Shown: positions 17,115 to 24,064 of the stretch, one piece after another
Layout of the letters: the number at the start of each line of letters is the position of its first letter
Position numbering within the stretch: the first letter of the stretch is position 1
Assembly (NCBI GenBank): GCA_001917535.1
Contig: MNEF01000024.1
Coordinates: 1 to 32,719, forward strand
From: Candidatus Rokubacteria bacterium 13_1_40CM_69_27
GTDB lineage: Bacteria; Methylomirabilota; Methylomirabilia; Rokubacteriales; CSP1-6
Reading direction: 5' to 3'
DNA length: 32,719 nucleotides
Notes under the pieces: model-generated
What the model saw: only the letters and a program-made list of their open reading frames with translations
Databases searched by the model: none
What the model was told of the DNA's origin: nothing
Translations under genes and position numbers: made by a program

Positions 17115-17126
17115 AGAAGCGCTTCT
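17115..17126. promoter_or_regulatory. 12-bp palindrome upstream of sigma-54-like promoter
   Basis: AGAAGCGCTTCT is a perfect 12-bp palindrome about 28 bases upstream of the -24 element at 17154. Sigma-54 promoters need an upstream activator site. This is a candidate, although somewhat closer than most such sites. Confidence 0.35.
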
Positions 17127-17152
17127 CAAAGAAGGCAGAGAAAACGACCTGT

Positions 17153-17168
17153 GGGCATGGCCCTTGCC
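17153..17168 (+). promoter_or_regulatory. Sigma-54-type (-24/-12) promoter candidate
   Basis: The sequence GGGCATGGCCCTTGCC matches the TGGCAYRN4TTGCW consensus. The invariant GG (17154-17155) and GC (17166-17167) are separated by exactly 10 bases, CATG follows the GG, and TT precedes the GC. Only the first and last positions differ. Transcription would begin near 17178, about 17 bases before the first base of the riboswitch P1 stem, which is a sensible distance. It implies RpoN and an enhancer-binding protein, neither visible here. Confidence 0.55.
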
Positions 17169-17194
17169 ATACTCCACGGGGTGTAGGGAGAAGA

Positions 17195-17286
17195 CCCCTT
17201 CCCGAAAAAGGCAAACCCGCCGCGAGACGGGGACGCAAAGCCACGGGTCAGGCAACGACCTGACAGCCGGGCTACCGAAGAAGGGG
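17195..17286 (+). promoter_or_regulatory. Cyclic-di-GMP-I (GEMM-I) riboswitch aptamer
   Basis: The hallmark blocks of the class-I c-di-GMP aptamer appear in order. They are AAGGCAAACC (17209-17218), a P1b hairpin capped by a GCGA tetraloop, GGGACGCAAAGCC (17230-17242), a second arm GTCAGG/CCTGAC (17247-17264), and GGGCTACCG at the 3' side. P1 is a perfect 7-bp helix, CCCCTTC (17195-17201) with GAAGGGG (17280-17286). By eye, the base matching Vc2 G20 is G, which favours c-di-GMP over cGAMP. It lies 41 bases before the metalloprotease ATG, so it controls that gene. Confidence 0.93.
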
Positions 17287-17297
17287 AGAGACGTTGG

Positions 17298-17327
17298 TGA
17301 GGGGTCTTCCCGAAAGGAGGCCCCTCA
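17298..17327 (+). promoter_or_regulatory. Expression platform: SD-sequestering hairpin
   Basis: GAGGGG (17299-17304) pairs perfectly with CCCCTC (17321-17326), and the inner bases TCTTC can pair with the Shine-Dalgarno GGAGG (17316-17320), hiding the ribosome site and the A of the start codon. The upstream segment GAAGACCCCT (17190-17199) is a perfect complement of AGGGGTCTTC (17300-17309). It would open this hairpin, but it shares bases 17195-17199 with the aptamer P1 stem. Ligand binding should therefore favour the closed, OFF state. There is no terminator T-run, so control is predicted at translation. Confidence 0.75.
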
Positions 17328-19573
17328 TGAGTTCGAAGAGCGCGTCCCGGCCGCGGTCGATCGTCGCGGCCCTTCTCGCCCTCGGCATGGCACTCTTCGC
17401 CGCCGACGGGCTTGCCCTCGCTCAGCAGGCCCCGTCATCTGGACGGAACGCATCCGCTGAGTCCCTCACAAAAACCCTTGTCGCCCTCAATGCCCGGTAT
17501 CGGACCGCTGGCCCTGCCGAGCGGGCCCGGATCGCGAGCCGCCTGCTGAGCGTCGCGGCGAAGCGCCAGCAGGTGTTGCTCTCGCTCGTTGAGAGCGACC
17601 CTGGAGAGGCGTTGCGGGTGGCTCTGCCCGCCAGCCGCCGCGCGAGCCTGGCGTCATCGGTTCAGCGTTACCTCGAGAAGGAGACAGCGCTTGAGGGTGT
17701 TCTGACCGTCCTGCACGAGGACTGGCCAGGCGGAGGCCGATACCGCTACTTCCTCCACTCCACAAGCGGCCGGTACTCGCTTCACTTCGCCGACGGTCAG
17801 CCGACGCACCTTCTGACGGGCGCCAGAATTCGAGTCAGAGGCGTTCAGATCGGCACAATGCTGGCGCTCGGTGGCAGTACCAGCGTTGAGACAGTGGCCC
17901 CGGCCCCGTTGCCGAACAGTTTCGGGCCGCAGAAGACCGCCGTGATCCTCGCCAACTTTCAAGACAGCCCGACCCAGCCCTACACGCTTGCCGACGCCCG
18001 GGGCGTCGTCTTCGGCACGACAAGCAACTTCTTCTTGGAGAACTCTTACGGGCAGACCTGGCTGACCGGCGACGTCTACGGCTGGTACACCGTCCCAGTC
18101 AACAGCACGGTCTGTGACCCAGCATTCACCAGCTACGCAGATTCGGGCGCTACTGCGGCGGGAGCTAACCTCTCCGCCTACACCCACATCGTCTATATCA
18201 CTCCCTATAACAGTGGCTGTGGCTTTTCGGGCTCCGCCACCGTCGGCGGCAACCCCTCACGGGCCTTGATCAACGGGCACCTTGAATTGGTGACGGTCGG
18301 CCACGAGGTCGGGCATAACCTTGGCCTTTTACACTCACACTCCCTAGTGTGCAGCGACGGCACGAGCATAGGGCCCACCTGTACGAGGCTCGAATACGGT
18401 GACGGCATCGACATCATGGGGTGGTCGGATTCGGCGCACTTCAACGCCTTTCAGAAGGAGCGGCTGGGGTGGTTGAACCAGGGCGTCTCACCGCCCATCA
18501 CCACCGTTCAATCGAGCGGCACCTACCTGCTGGATCTCTACGAACCCCTGGGTGCCAGCTCCAAGGCCTTGAAGATTCTGAAGAACACGAACCTGACGAC
18601 CGGCTATAGCGAATGGTATTACGTGGAGGTCCGCCAGCCGCTTGGCTTCGATACCGTCATTGTTACTAGCACAAAAGGCGGCGGCCTGGACAGCAACAAC
18701 ATCCTGAATGGCGTGGTCGTCCACATCGCGCTTAATGACAACGGCGGCAACAACAACGCCCTCCTGGACATGACGCCCGAGACCTACCAACTCTATTCCC
18801 TGGACCCCGCGCTGACGGTCGGCCGGAGCTTCTCCGATCCCGATGCTGGAGTGACGATCACTCCAGTGTCGGTGCGCAGCACCGGCGCCGCTGTCGGTGT
18901 GGCCCTCGGCGCACCGGCCTGCAACACTCGCTCGACCCCAACCGTCGCGCTGTCGCCGTCCAAGAGCGAGACGGTCCCGGCCGGGACCGCCCTGACCTAC
19001 ACCGTCTCGGTCACGAACAACGACGGTGCGACCTGCCCCGCGTCCAGCTTCCTCCTCCAGGCGTTTGTGCCGAGCGACTGGACCGCTGCGCTGGCGCCAA
19101 CCCTCACCCTGAGTCCCGGCGCGAGCGCGTCCACCACGCTCACCGTGACCTCACCGACCTCAGCCGCCGCTGCCTCCTACAACGTCACGGCGAGAGTGAT
19201 GAATGGCTCGTACACCCAATACGCTGCGATAGCCTATGCAATCTACGTCATCGGCTCCTCTTCTGGCACCGGCTCTACTCTTGATGTCTCCGTGTCGACC
19301 GACAAGCCCAGCTACACCGGCAACCAGACCGTCTCCGTCACGGCCAAAGCGCGCTCTGGGGGATCACCAGTCTCGAACGCCAGCGTGACGTTCGCGATCA
19401 CGAAGTCGAATGGCACTGTGGTGAGCCAGACAGCCAGCACTGACTCGACGGGTTCAGCCGTGGCGAAGTACAGGCTCACGAAGTCGGATCCGGGCGGCGC
19501 TTACAAGGCGCGCGCAGACGTTGCGAAGACGCCGTTGTCTGGCAGCGCCGCCGCGAACTTCACAGTGAAGTAA
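17327..19573 (+). CDS. Secreted gametolysin-type (M11-like) zinc metalloprotease
   Basis: 748 residues from the ATG at 17327, fixed by AAGGAGG six bases upstream. A Sec signal peptide occupies about residues 1-33 (VAALLALGMALFAADGLALA), followed by a helical propeptide to about residue 190. The catalytic domain carries the metzincin site HEVGHNLGLLH (His326, Glu327, His330, His336) and a later DIMGWSDSAHFNA Met-turn region, as in the M11 gametolysin family. C-terminally there is a NEW3-like beta-sandwich (NNDGATCPASSF, about 545-630) and an invasin/Big_1-like Ig domain (LDVSVSTDKPSYTGNQTVSV, about 655-748). It probably cleaves extracellular or surface proteins. Its leader carries a c-di-GMP riboswitch and a sigma-54-like promoter, tying it to the sessile/motile decision. 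It is a single-gene transcript. Confidence 0.88.
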   Translation: MSSKSASRPRSIVAALLALGMALFAADGLALAQQAPSSGRNASAESLTKTLVALNARYRTAGPAERARIASRLLSVAAKRQQVLLSLVESDPGEALRVALPASRRASLASSVQRYLEKETALEGVLTVLHEDWPGGGRYRYFLHSTSGRYSLHFADGQPTHLLTGARIRVRGVQIGTMLALGGSTSVETVAPAPLPNSFGPQKTAVILANFQDSPTQPYTLADARGVVFGTTSNFFLENSYGQTWLTGDVYGWYTVPVNSTVCDPAFTSYADSGATAAGANLSAYTHIVYITPYNSGCGFSGSATVGGNPSRALINGHLELVTVGHEVGHNLGLLHSHSLVCSDGTSIGPTCTRLEYGDGIDIMGWSDSAHFNAFQKERLGWLNQGVSPPITTVQSSGTYLLDLYEPLGASSKALKILKNTNLTTGYSEWYYVEVRQPLGFDTVIVTSTKGGGLDSNNILNGVVVHIALNDNGGNNNALLDMTPETYQLYSLDPALTVGRSFSDPDAGVTITPVSVRSTGAAVGVALGAPACNTRSTPTVALSPSKSETVPAGTALTYTVSVTNNDGATCPASSFLLQAFVPSDWTAALAPTLTLSPGASASTTLTVTSPTSAAAASYNVTARVMNGSYTQYAAIAYAIYVIGSSSGTGSTLDVSVSTDKPSYTGNQTVSVTAKARSGGSPVSNASVTFAITKSNGTVVSQTASTDSTGSAVAKYRLTKSDPGGAYKARADVAKTPLSGSAAANFTVK

Positions 19574-19627
19574 GCGGGCGCCCAGACGGACACCTGACAG
19601 AGGTCGAGACCCAGAACACGTCAGCCA

Positions 19628-19680
19628 GCTGTGCGCAGGCCTCGGGCACTCGATTCGATCACTCGAGGCCGGCGCACAGC
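19628..19680. terminator. Strong bidirectional hairpin after metalloprotease
   Basis: GCTGTGCGC-A-GGCCTCG pairs with CGAGGCC-G-GCGCACAGC, giving 16 base pairs broken by one A/G mismatch, with a 19-base loop. It lies between the convergent ends of the metalloprotease (19573) and the DsbA-like pseudogene (19692). There is no U-run, so it is a hairpin barrier rather than a classical intrinsic terminator. Confidence 0.5.
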
Positions 19681-19691
19681 GTCTCTCGACG

Positions 19692-20030
19692 TCAGCACGT
19701 CCGCGCCAGCTCCTCCTCGATCAGGCGCGTAAGTTCTAGCGGCTGGGCGCCCGAGAGCGACCTCCGCATCCAGGAGTGCCTCCACCGAGACGCCCTGCTT
19801 CGCCGCCTCGCGCGCCAGGAGCCGTTCGGTCATCAGCGCCTCGAGCCTCCGGCGCTTCAGGGTGTAGGTCCGCCCTTCGAGCTTCTTGAGCGGTGCGCCG
19901 ATGACCTTCTCGACCCGGTCGTCCGTGATCGCCTCCCCGGCCACCTCCGCCAGCGGCTCGCTCTTCGCGGCGGTCTCGGCCGCGGCCGGGAGGATCAGGG
20001 CGAGCAGGAGCGCGAGTCCCCCGAGAGAAA
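19692..20030 (-). pseudogene. Internally deleted copy of the SurA_N-DsbA gene
   Basis: The upstream part encodes LSLGGLALLLALILPAAA, then EPLAEVAGEAITDDRVEKVI, PLKKLEGRTYTLKRRRLEAL and LAREAAKQGVSVEALLDAEV. This is clearly homologous to residues about 24-107 of the intact gene at 22761-23816. Directly after LLDAEV the reading frame shifts by one base and continues as LSGAQPLELTRLIEEELARTC-stop. That matches the very C-terminus of the intact protein (LSGAQPLESFVRVIEGELAHAR). About 220 codons, including the whole CxxC thioredoxin core, are missing. No ATG, GTG or TTG is found before the signal peptide, although GGGAGG is still visible. This is a decayed duplicate, not a gene. Confidence 0.8.
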
Positions 20031-20056
20031 GATTCTTTCCTCCCTGGGAAAAGAGC

Positions 20057-20083
20057 GGGCAGGGCGGCGGCGCCGCCCTGCCC
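20057..20083. terminator. 12-bp GC-rich hairpin downstream of Ig-repeat gene
   Basis: GGGCAGGGCGGC and GCCGCCCTGCCC form a perfect 12-bp stem with a 3-base loop. On the minus strand it is followed by GCTCTTTTCCC, a short T-run, so it could end the Ig-repeat transcript. It sits immediately before the degraded DsbA copy. Confidence 0.5.
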
Positions 20084-20109
20084 GGTGCCGTTCAACCCTC
20101 CTTTGGACC

Positions 20110-20135
20110 CTGGTGGCCGGGGTACCGGCCACCAG
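20110..20135. repeat. 11-bp perfect hairpin with GGTA loop
   Basis: CTGGTGGCCGG and CCGGCCACCAG form a perfect 11-bp stem with a 4-base loop, 32 bases after the Ig-repeat stop codon. No T-run follows it. Together with the hairpin at 20057 it makes a tandem stem-loop pair, probably 3'-end protection or termination. Confidence 0.5.
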
Positions 20136-20167
20136 AGCGCCTCAGGGCTGCGACGCCGTGAAGGTCA

Positions 20168-21823
20168 CTACGGGTGCGTGAGGAAGGGCAATCCGCACAC
20201 TGGCTCACACGAACTGGTGGCGGAGGGGAGGCAGTTGAAGTCACCGTTGTAGACGGCGTTGAACGAGAAGACGCCGGCCGTGATAAGGTGCGTCCCCGAT
20301 GTGGCCACTCCGCTGGCATTCAATGGACACCCGCCAGCTAGACCACAGTTATCCACGGTACCGGAACCTGTGCAGGTGGCGTTGTTGAAGAACGTGAACG
20401 TCACGCCACCCGTGGGCGCAATTCCGCACGTGACGGTAGCCTTGTCCACCACGCTCACCGGGCCTGAATTCGTGTTCAGCGCCTGATTGGTGAGGTCAGC
20501 GCCGGTAATCGGATCGGCGATGAACGTGCTGATGCCAGATGGCACCTGCGCTACGGTGAACGGCTCACACATGCTGAAGCCAGTGGCGGGATAGCGGCTG
20601 TCACCGTTGTACTTCGCGTGGTAGGAGTGGGGACCAGGGTTCGGGGTCCTGGAGGGTGAGAGTGCCTCTGCGACTCCACCCGTCGTTGCCGTGGGTGCTA
20701 TGACTTGACTCAGCGTGCCGGACTCTTGGGCAACGAAGTTAGCGGGGTCGCAGTTGAGGTTGTCGAAGAACTCGAACGTCACGGTCCCCGTGGGGGTGGC
20801 GACGCCTGGAGTCCCCGTGACCAAGGCCTGGTCGTGGAGCGGCGTGGGAAACGCGACGTTGTTGTTGTTGGTGAGATCGGCGTTGTTGCTATCGGCGCGC
20901 ACGTGGGTCACGATGCCAGCCTGGCAAGGCTGAAACGCCCCTCCCACGAAGTCCTTCAGCACGGCAGTGATGGACTGCGAGGAGCGGGTCTCCATCAGGA
21001 AGCTGGCGAAGCACTCGCCACCCAGGTTGAATGCGCTCAGGTTCAGGCCCCCCTCGAAGAAGGCGACGGGCGGATAGGTCCCTGCTGGTGTGTTGGCCTT
21101 GTCTTTGTAGTTGGGGTCGAGTGAGGGGGTGGTACCTGCGTTCGTCGCTGCACAGATGGTGTCCGGCCCATTACAGGCGAAGGTCGTCCCGGCAGACGCG
21201 CTCGCGATCGTCGTAAAGCTAAGATCGCCGCTGGCGCTGATCGCCGTCACCAGCAGAGCCTGGATGTTGGTCAGGGTGCCACCTTGGGTGAAGTTGCTGA
21301 GGATCAGGATGTCGTTTACTTGGTGGTTGCCGCTGAACGTTCCGGTACTGGGGTTGAATTGCACGTTGTCCTGGAAGAACCAGAAGCCGATCTGTGCGTC
21401 GCCGTTGGTGGCGAAGCGGTCGCCGCCAAAGTAGAGAATCTGGTCGGTGCCGGAGGTGTACCTGGCGGCGAAGGCGGTGACGAGGTTGTCCTTGTCCGGC
21501 ACACTCCCCTCTTTCCCAGCCCAGAAGGGGATGTCTAGCCCGTCCTTGGAGCCGCCACCCGTGAAGATGCTCGCGGTGTCGTCCAACCGTTCTGAGACGC
21601 AAGTCTTGCTAGTGGCGGTGCCACCCGGAGCCGTAGTCGAGCAGTTGAAAACACCGCCCGAGAAGAAGAGGGTTTGCCAGTCCTGAGCGGAAAACGGTAT
21701 CACGTCGCCGTCGATCTCAAGGGGGCTGGTGTGGACGGCCAGCGCTGGCGTTGCGCCCAGTGCCAGCGCCGCGACGAAGACGATCACTTGAATAGTTCGT
21801 ATCAGTCCGGTACACGCTTTCAT
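20168..21823 (-). CDS. Secreted protein with C-terminal Ig-like repeats
   Basis: About 551 residues from the ATG at 21823-21821 (MKACTGLIR), fixed by AAGGAGGAG just upstream. The frame is open farther up, but that part covers a terminator. It has a Sec signal peptide (IQVIVFVAALALGATPALA). The N-terminal 300 residues resemble exported proteins with DWQTLFFSGG, FTGGGSKDGLDIPFW, DKDNLVTAFAA, DQILYFGGDRFATNGDAQIG and a FWFFQD segment. Two Ig-like repeats of about 100 residues follow, each with a GTVTFEFFDN or GGVTFTFFNN strand and ending in YNGDSRYPA or YNGDFNCLP before a Cys-containing CEP. This suggests a surface-adhesive or structural role (inference). Paired cysteines fit the DsbA-like protein encoded upstream. 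A terminator in its leader implies conditional expression. Confidence 0.8.
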   Translation of the reverse strand: MKACTGLIRTIQVIVFVAALALGATPALAVHTSPLEIDGDVIPFSAQDWQTLFFSGGVFNCSTTAPGGTATSKTCVSERLDDTASIFTGGGSKDGLDIPFWAGKEGSVPDKDNLVTAFAARYTSGTDQILYFGGDRFATNGDAQIGFWFFQDNVQFNPSTGTFSGNHQVNDILILSNFTQGGTLTNIQALLVTAISASGDLSFTTIASASAGTTFACNGPDTICAATNAGTTPSLDPNYKDKANTPAGTYPPVAFFEGGLNLSAFNLGGECFASFLMETRSSQSITAVLKDFVGGAFQPCQAGIVTHVRADSNNADLTNNNNVAFPTPLHDQALVTGTPGVATPTGTVTFEFFDNLNCDPANFVAQESGTLSQVIAPTATTGGVAEALSPSRTPNPGPHSYHAKYNGDSRYPATGFSMCEPFTVAQVPSGISTFIADPITGADLTNQALNTNSGPVSVVDKATVTCGIAPTGGVTFTFFNNATCTGSGTVDNCGLAGGCPLNASGVATSGTHLITAGVFSFNAVYNGDFNCLPSATSSCEPVCGLPFLTHP

Positions 21824-21864
21824 CTGCAATCTCCTCCTTGGGATGGTGAGCCGCTCGCCGACAA

Positions 21865-21909
21865 ACAAAAAGGCCCTGACCGGCGCTCTATGGCGCTCAG
21901 GTCGGGCCT
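21865..21909 (-). terminator. Intrinsic terminator inside the Ig-repeat gene leader
   Basis: On the minus strand AGGCCC-GACC-(TGA)-GCGC pairs with GCGC-(C)-GGTC-(A)-GGGCCT, about 14 base pairs, followed directly by TTTTTGTTTG. It ends about 42 bases before the ATG at 21823, leaving no room for a promoter after it. Either transcription of the downstream gene reads through conditionally (attenuation), or a promoter overlaps the hairpin. Confidence 0.75.
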
Positions 21910-21980
21910 CTGGAAGGACCTCTACGCGGTTCTCGGGGAACTCGGGGATGGCCCTCGGCGGGGCTCGTATCGTCACAGGG

Positions 21981-22079
21981 TCAAGCTGGTTCGATCACCT
22001 CCTCAAGCGGTGCCCGCATGTTCTGACATTTCAACTCGTCGTGATGTTCCGCAAGCAAATACCTCCTCCCGTCGGGCAT
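21981..22079 (-). CDS. Putative small ORF, possible leader peptide
   Basis: A 32-codon frame (start ATG at 22079-22077, product beginning MPDGRRYLLAEHHDELKC) ends 72 bases before the terminator at 21909-21865. A strong AGGAGG is located inside this frame, four bases before an in-frame TTG (22058), so the real product may be 25 residues (MLAEHHDELKCQN and onward). No known family. It may be a leader peptide for the attenuator, or the last small gene of the upstream run. Confidence 0.35.
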   Translation of the reverse strand: MPDGRRYLLAEHHDELKCQNMRAPLEEVIEPA

Positions 22080-22111
22080 GTCAACGGCAACATGACAAAC
22101 CCACGGCTGCC

Positions 22112-22312
22112 TCACGCCACTGACTCGCGGCCACCGCCGGCGAGGTTTTCCGGCCTCATCCTCATCATGTGGGCCAGGACCTTCTCATAAGGAACTCCGG
22201 CGAGCGAGAGTCGCTCGGCGACCCTCACAATCGGTCGTCGTCTCGGCTTCCCGGACGTGCGTCCCGTGCGTCGGGACTTCCCGATCACGGTCGTTGGCGG
22301 GCGGGTCGCCAC
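22112..22312 (-). CDS. Small basic protein of unknown function
   Basis: 66 residues, GTG start, overlapping the end of the IS1595-type N-terminal gene by 28 bases. The N-terminal half is strongly basic (GKSRRTGRTSGKPRRRPIVR). The second half looks like a folded helical segment (VAERLSLAGVPYEKVLAHMMRMRPENL). The frame keeps sensible codon use to its stop, which the antisense frames do not. No family recognised; a nucleic-acid-binding role would be a guess from charge alone. Confidence 0.45.
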   Translation of the reverse strand: MATRPPTTVIGKSRRTGRTSGKPRRRPIVRVAERLSLAGVPYEKVLAHMMRMRPENLAGGGRESVA

Positions 22313-22764
22313 GCCGATTGCCGGAGTTCGGGCCGAGATGTGAGCGCCTCACGAATGCGCTGCGCCATCAGCCATGCGCTCGGACGGGACACCCCCACCA
22401 GCCGATGAAGCCGGTAGGCGCTCACGGCCGGGCCCGACTCGCAGAGTTGCCTGATGGCCGCGAGCCAGGTGGCCAGTGGAAGGTGGCTGCGTTCAAAGGC
22501 CGTCCCCACCGTCACGGTGAACTGCCTGCGGCACGCCTTGCACTTCAGGACACCCCTGCGGACCGGCCTCGTCGAGTGAGGCTTCGGCTGCAGTCGATAG
22601 GCGCCAGACGACCCACAGTGTGGGCATACGGGGCCATTCGGCCACCGAAAGCGCTCGAGAAACGCCCGGGCGGCGTCATTATCGAGCAGTGCCGGGCTCG
22701 ACATCGCGGGGCCTGGGCTGTCACCCGTTGTGGGCTCCCTCTCGCTCGGCCTCTCGCCCCTCAT
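22285..22764 (-). CDS. IS1595-type transposase N-terminal domain protein, no DDE domain
   Basis: 159 residues. The ATG overlaps the stop of the DsbA-like gene in an ATGA, so it is translationally coupled to it. A four-Cys zinc ribbon (Cys47, Cys50, Cys75, Cys78; CPHCGSSGAY and LKCKACRRQFTVTVGT) is followed by a helix-turn-helix-like region (TWLAAIRQLCE, VSAYRLHRLVGVSRPSAWLM). This is the standard N-terminus of IS1595/ISXO2 transposases. The DDE catalytic domain that should follow is absent: the frame stops after about 45 more residues with no homologous continuation seen. No terminal inverted repeats found. Either it is a truncated transposase that landed in frame after dsbA, or a domesticated zinc-ribbon/HTH DNA-binding protein. 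The coupling favours the latter, but not strongly. Confidence 0.65.
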   Translation of the reverse strand: MRGERPSEREPTTGDSPGPAMSSPALLDNDAARAFLERFRWPNGPVCPHCGSSGAYRLQPKPHSTRPVRRGVLKCKACRRQFTVTVGTAFERSHLPLATWLAAIRQLCESGPAVSAYRLHRLVGVSRPSAWLMAQRIREALTSRPELRQSAWRPARQRP

Positions 22765-23816
22765 CGCGCGTGCGCGAGCTCTCCCTCGATCACCCGCACG
22801 AAGCTCTCCAGGGGCTGGGCCCCTGAGAGCAGATGGCCGTTGATGAAGAAGGCCGGCGTGCCGGTCACCCCGAGGCGGATCCCCTCGTCTACGTCCTTCT
22901 GCACCGCGGCCTCGGGCGTCCCGCTCGAGAGGCAGCGCTCGAAGCTCGGGAGGTCCAGCCCCACCTGCGCGGCGTACGCCTTGAGCTTCTCCGGACTGGC
23001 CTGGGGCGCATTGGCGAAGAGGACGTCGTGATACTCCCAGAATTTCCCCTGGTCGTGGGCGCACCGCGCCCCCTCGGCTGCCTTTCGGGCCTGGGGATGG
23101 AGGCTATCAATCGGGAAGTCCCGGAAGACGAGCCTCACCCGGTCGCCGTATCGCGACAGAAGTTGGGTAAGTGTCCCGAGGACCTGCTTGCAGAAGGGGC
23201 AATGGAAGTCCGAGAACTCGACGATCGTCACCGGCGCCGCCGCCGGCCCCCGAAACGGAGCGCCGCCGACAGTGACCTCGGGCCGGAAGACGGGCGGCGC
23301 CTGGAGATGGACCACCACCCTGGCCTGCGAGCGGAGGGACTGCAGGAAGGTCTCCCGACGGACCGCCAGCTTCTGCTGCTGGAGGTGCGCCGCGATCCGC
23401 TTTCGGACGTCGGCCTCCTCGCCCTTGAGTCGGGCCTTGTTGGCCTGAAAGAAGGTCTCGACCTCCTGCTCGCTCACCAGTCCAGCCTTTGCCGTGACCT
23501 CCGCATCGAGCAGCGCCTGGACGGAGATGCCCCGCTTCGCCGCTTCCCGCGCGAGGAACCGCTCGCCGATGAGCGCCTCGAGCTTCTGCCGCTTCATGTC
23601 GTAGATCTGCCTTTCGAGCCGGCGAAGCGGCGCGCCGAGAGCGTTTTCAACCTCCTCGACCGTGATCGCCTCTCCGTTCACCACAGCGAGCGGCTCGCTC
23701 GTCGTAGCGGTCTGGGCCGAAACTGGCAGGCCGATGCCCACGACGATGACGAACATCCACACGCCGGAGATGACCCTGAATCTTCGCTGGAGCCGGGCCC
23801 GGAGGGGTCTCGTCAT
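22761..23816 (-). CDS. SurA_N-like / DsbA-like thioredoxin fusion, exported
   Basis: 351 residues from the ATG at 23816, which overlaps the stop of the zinc-finger gene (ATGA). A signal anchor/signal peptide lies at about 14-34 (VISGVWMFVIVVGIGLPVSA). Residues 43-165 look like the N-terminal chaperone part of SurA/PrsA-type proteins (VNGEAITVEEVENAL, ERFLAREAAKRGI). From residue 180 there is a DsbA/DsbG-type thioredoxin domain with active site FSDFHCPFCKQV (Cys206, Cys209) and cis-Pro loop VTGTPAFFING (Pro321). It is expected to act outside the cytoplasm in disulfide formation or isomerisation. The nearby secreted proteins with several cysteines are possible clients. A broken copy is at 19692-20030. 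Confidence 0.88.
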   Translation of the reverse strand: MTRPLRARLQRRFRVISGVWMFVIVVGIGLPVSAQTATTSEPLAVVNGEAITVEEVENALGAPLRRLERQIYDMKRQKLEALIGERFLAREAAKRGISVQALLDAEVTAKAGLVSEQEVETFFQANKARLKGEEADVRKRIAAHLQQQKLAVRRETFLQSLRSQARVVVHLQAPPVFRPEVTVGGAPFRGPAAAPVTIVEFSDFHCPFCKQVLGTLTQLLSRYGDRVRLVFRDFPIDSLHPQARKAAEGARCAHDQGKFWEYHDVLFANAPQASPEKLKAYAAQVGLDLPSFERCLSSGTPEAAVQKDVDEGIRLGVTGTPAFFINGHLLSGAQPLESFVRVIEGELAHAR

Positions 23817-24022
23817 GGCGCTCTCGGAGGTCGCGCGCGACGCTCGGCAGGGTTCTCGTCTGCGCGCAGGGAAGAGGGCCGGATGACTTCCATATGGGGC
23901 TGGCCGCATCTCGGGCACTTCAGCTCGAGGATCACCTGTCCCGCCTGGACCTCGTTGACGAAGTCCCCCAACCGCCGGTTACAGCCGGTACATCGGAGTT
24001 GAATCTGCGGTAGTGTCGCCAC
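23813..24022 (-). CDS. Com-like small zinc-finger protein
   Basis: 69 residues from the GTG at 24022 (a longer frame to 24067 would run into the terminator). Two CxxC knuckles (QLRCTGCNRRLGDF and LELKCPRCGQPHMEV) match the Com family, named for the phage Mu translational activator of mom. The C-terminal tail is Arg/Pro-rich and disordered. GGAG is about 11 bases upstream. The stop overlaps the DsbA-like start, so it leads an operon of zinc finger, DsbA-like and zinc-ribbon/HTH proteins. Homologues are common as stand-alone small proteins; function here unknown. Confidence 0.7.
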   Translation of the reverse strand: MATLPQIQLRCTGCNRRLGDFVNEVQAGQVILELKCPRCGQPHMEVIRPSSLRADENPAERRARPPRAP

Positions 24023-24064
24023 GGGACCGTCGTCTCCTCGCTCGAGCCAGGGCCTCGCGGCCCA

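Noticed and set aside
16923-17255. N-terminal extension of the acyl-CoA synthetase
   Set aside because: The frame is open, but it runs through the inverted repeat, the sigma-54-like promoter and the riboswitch of the opposite strand. The ATG at 16922 fits the family N-terminus.
21824-21976. Longer start for the Ig-repeat protein
   Set aside because: The extra codons are translated from the terminator hairpin; a signal peptide and a strong ribosome site mark the ATG at 21823.
22285-22764. A complete insertion sequence
   Set aside because: Only the N-terminal zinc ribbon and HTH are present; no DDE domain, terminal inverted repeats or target duplication could be seen.
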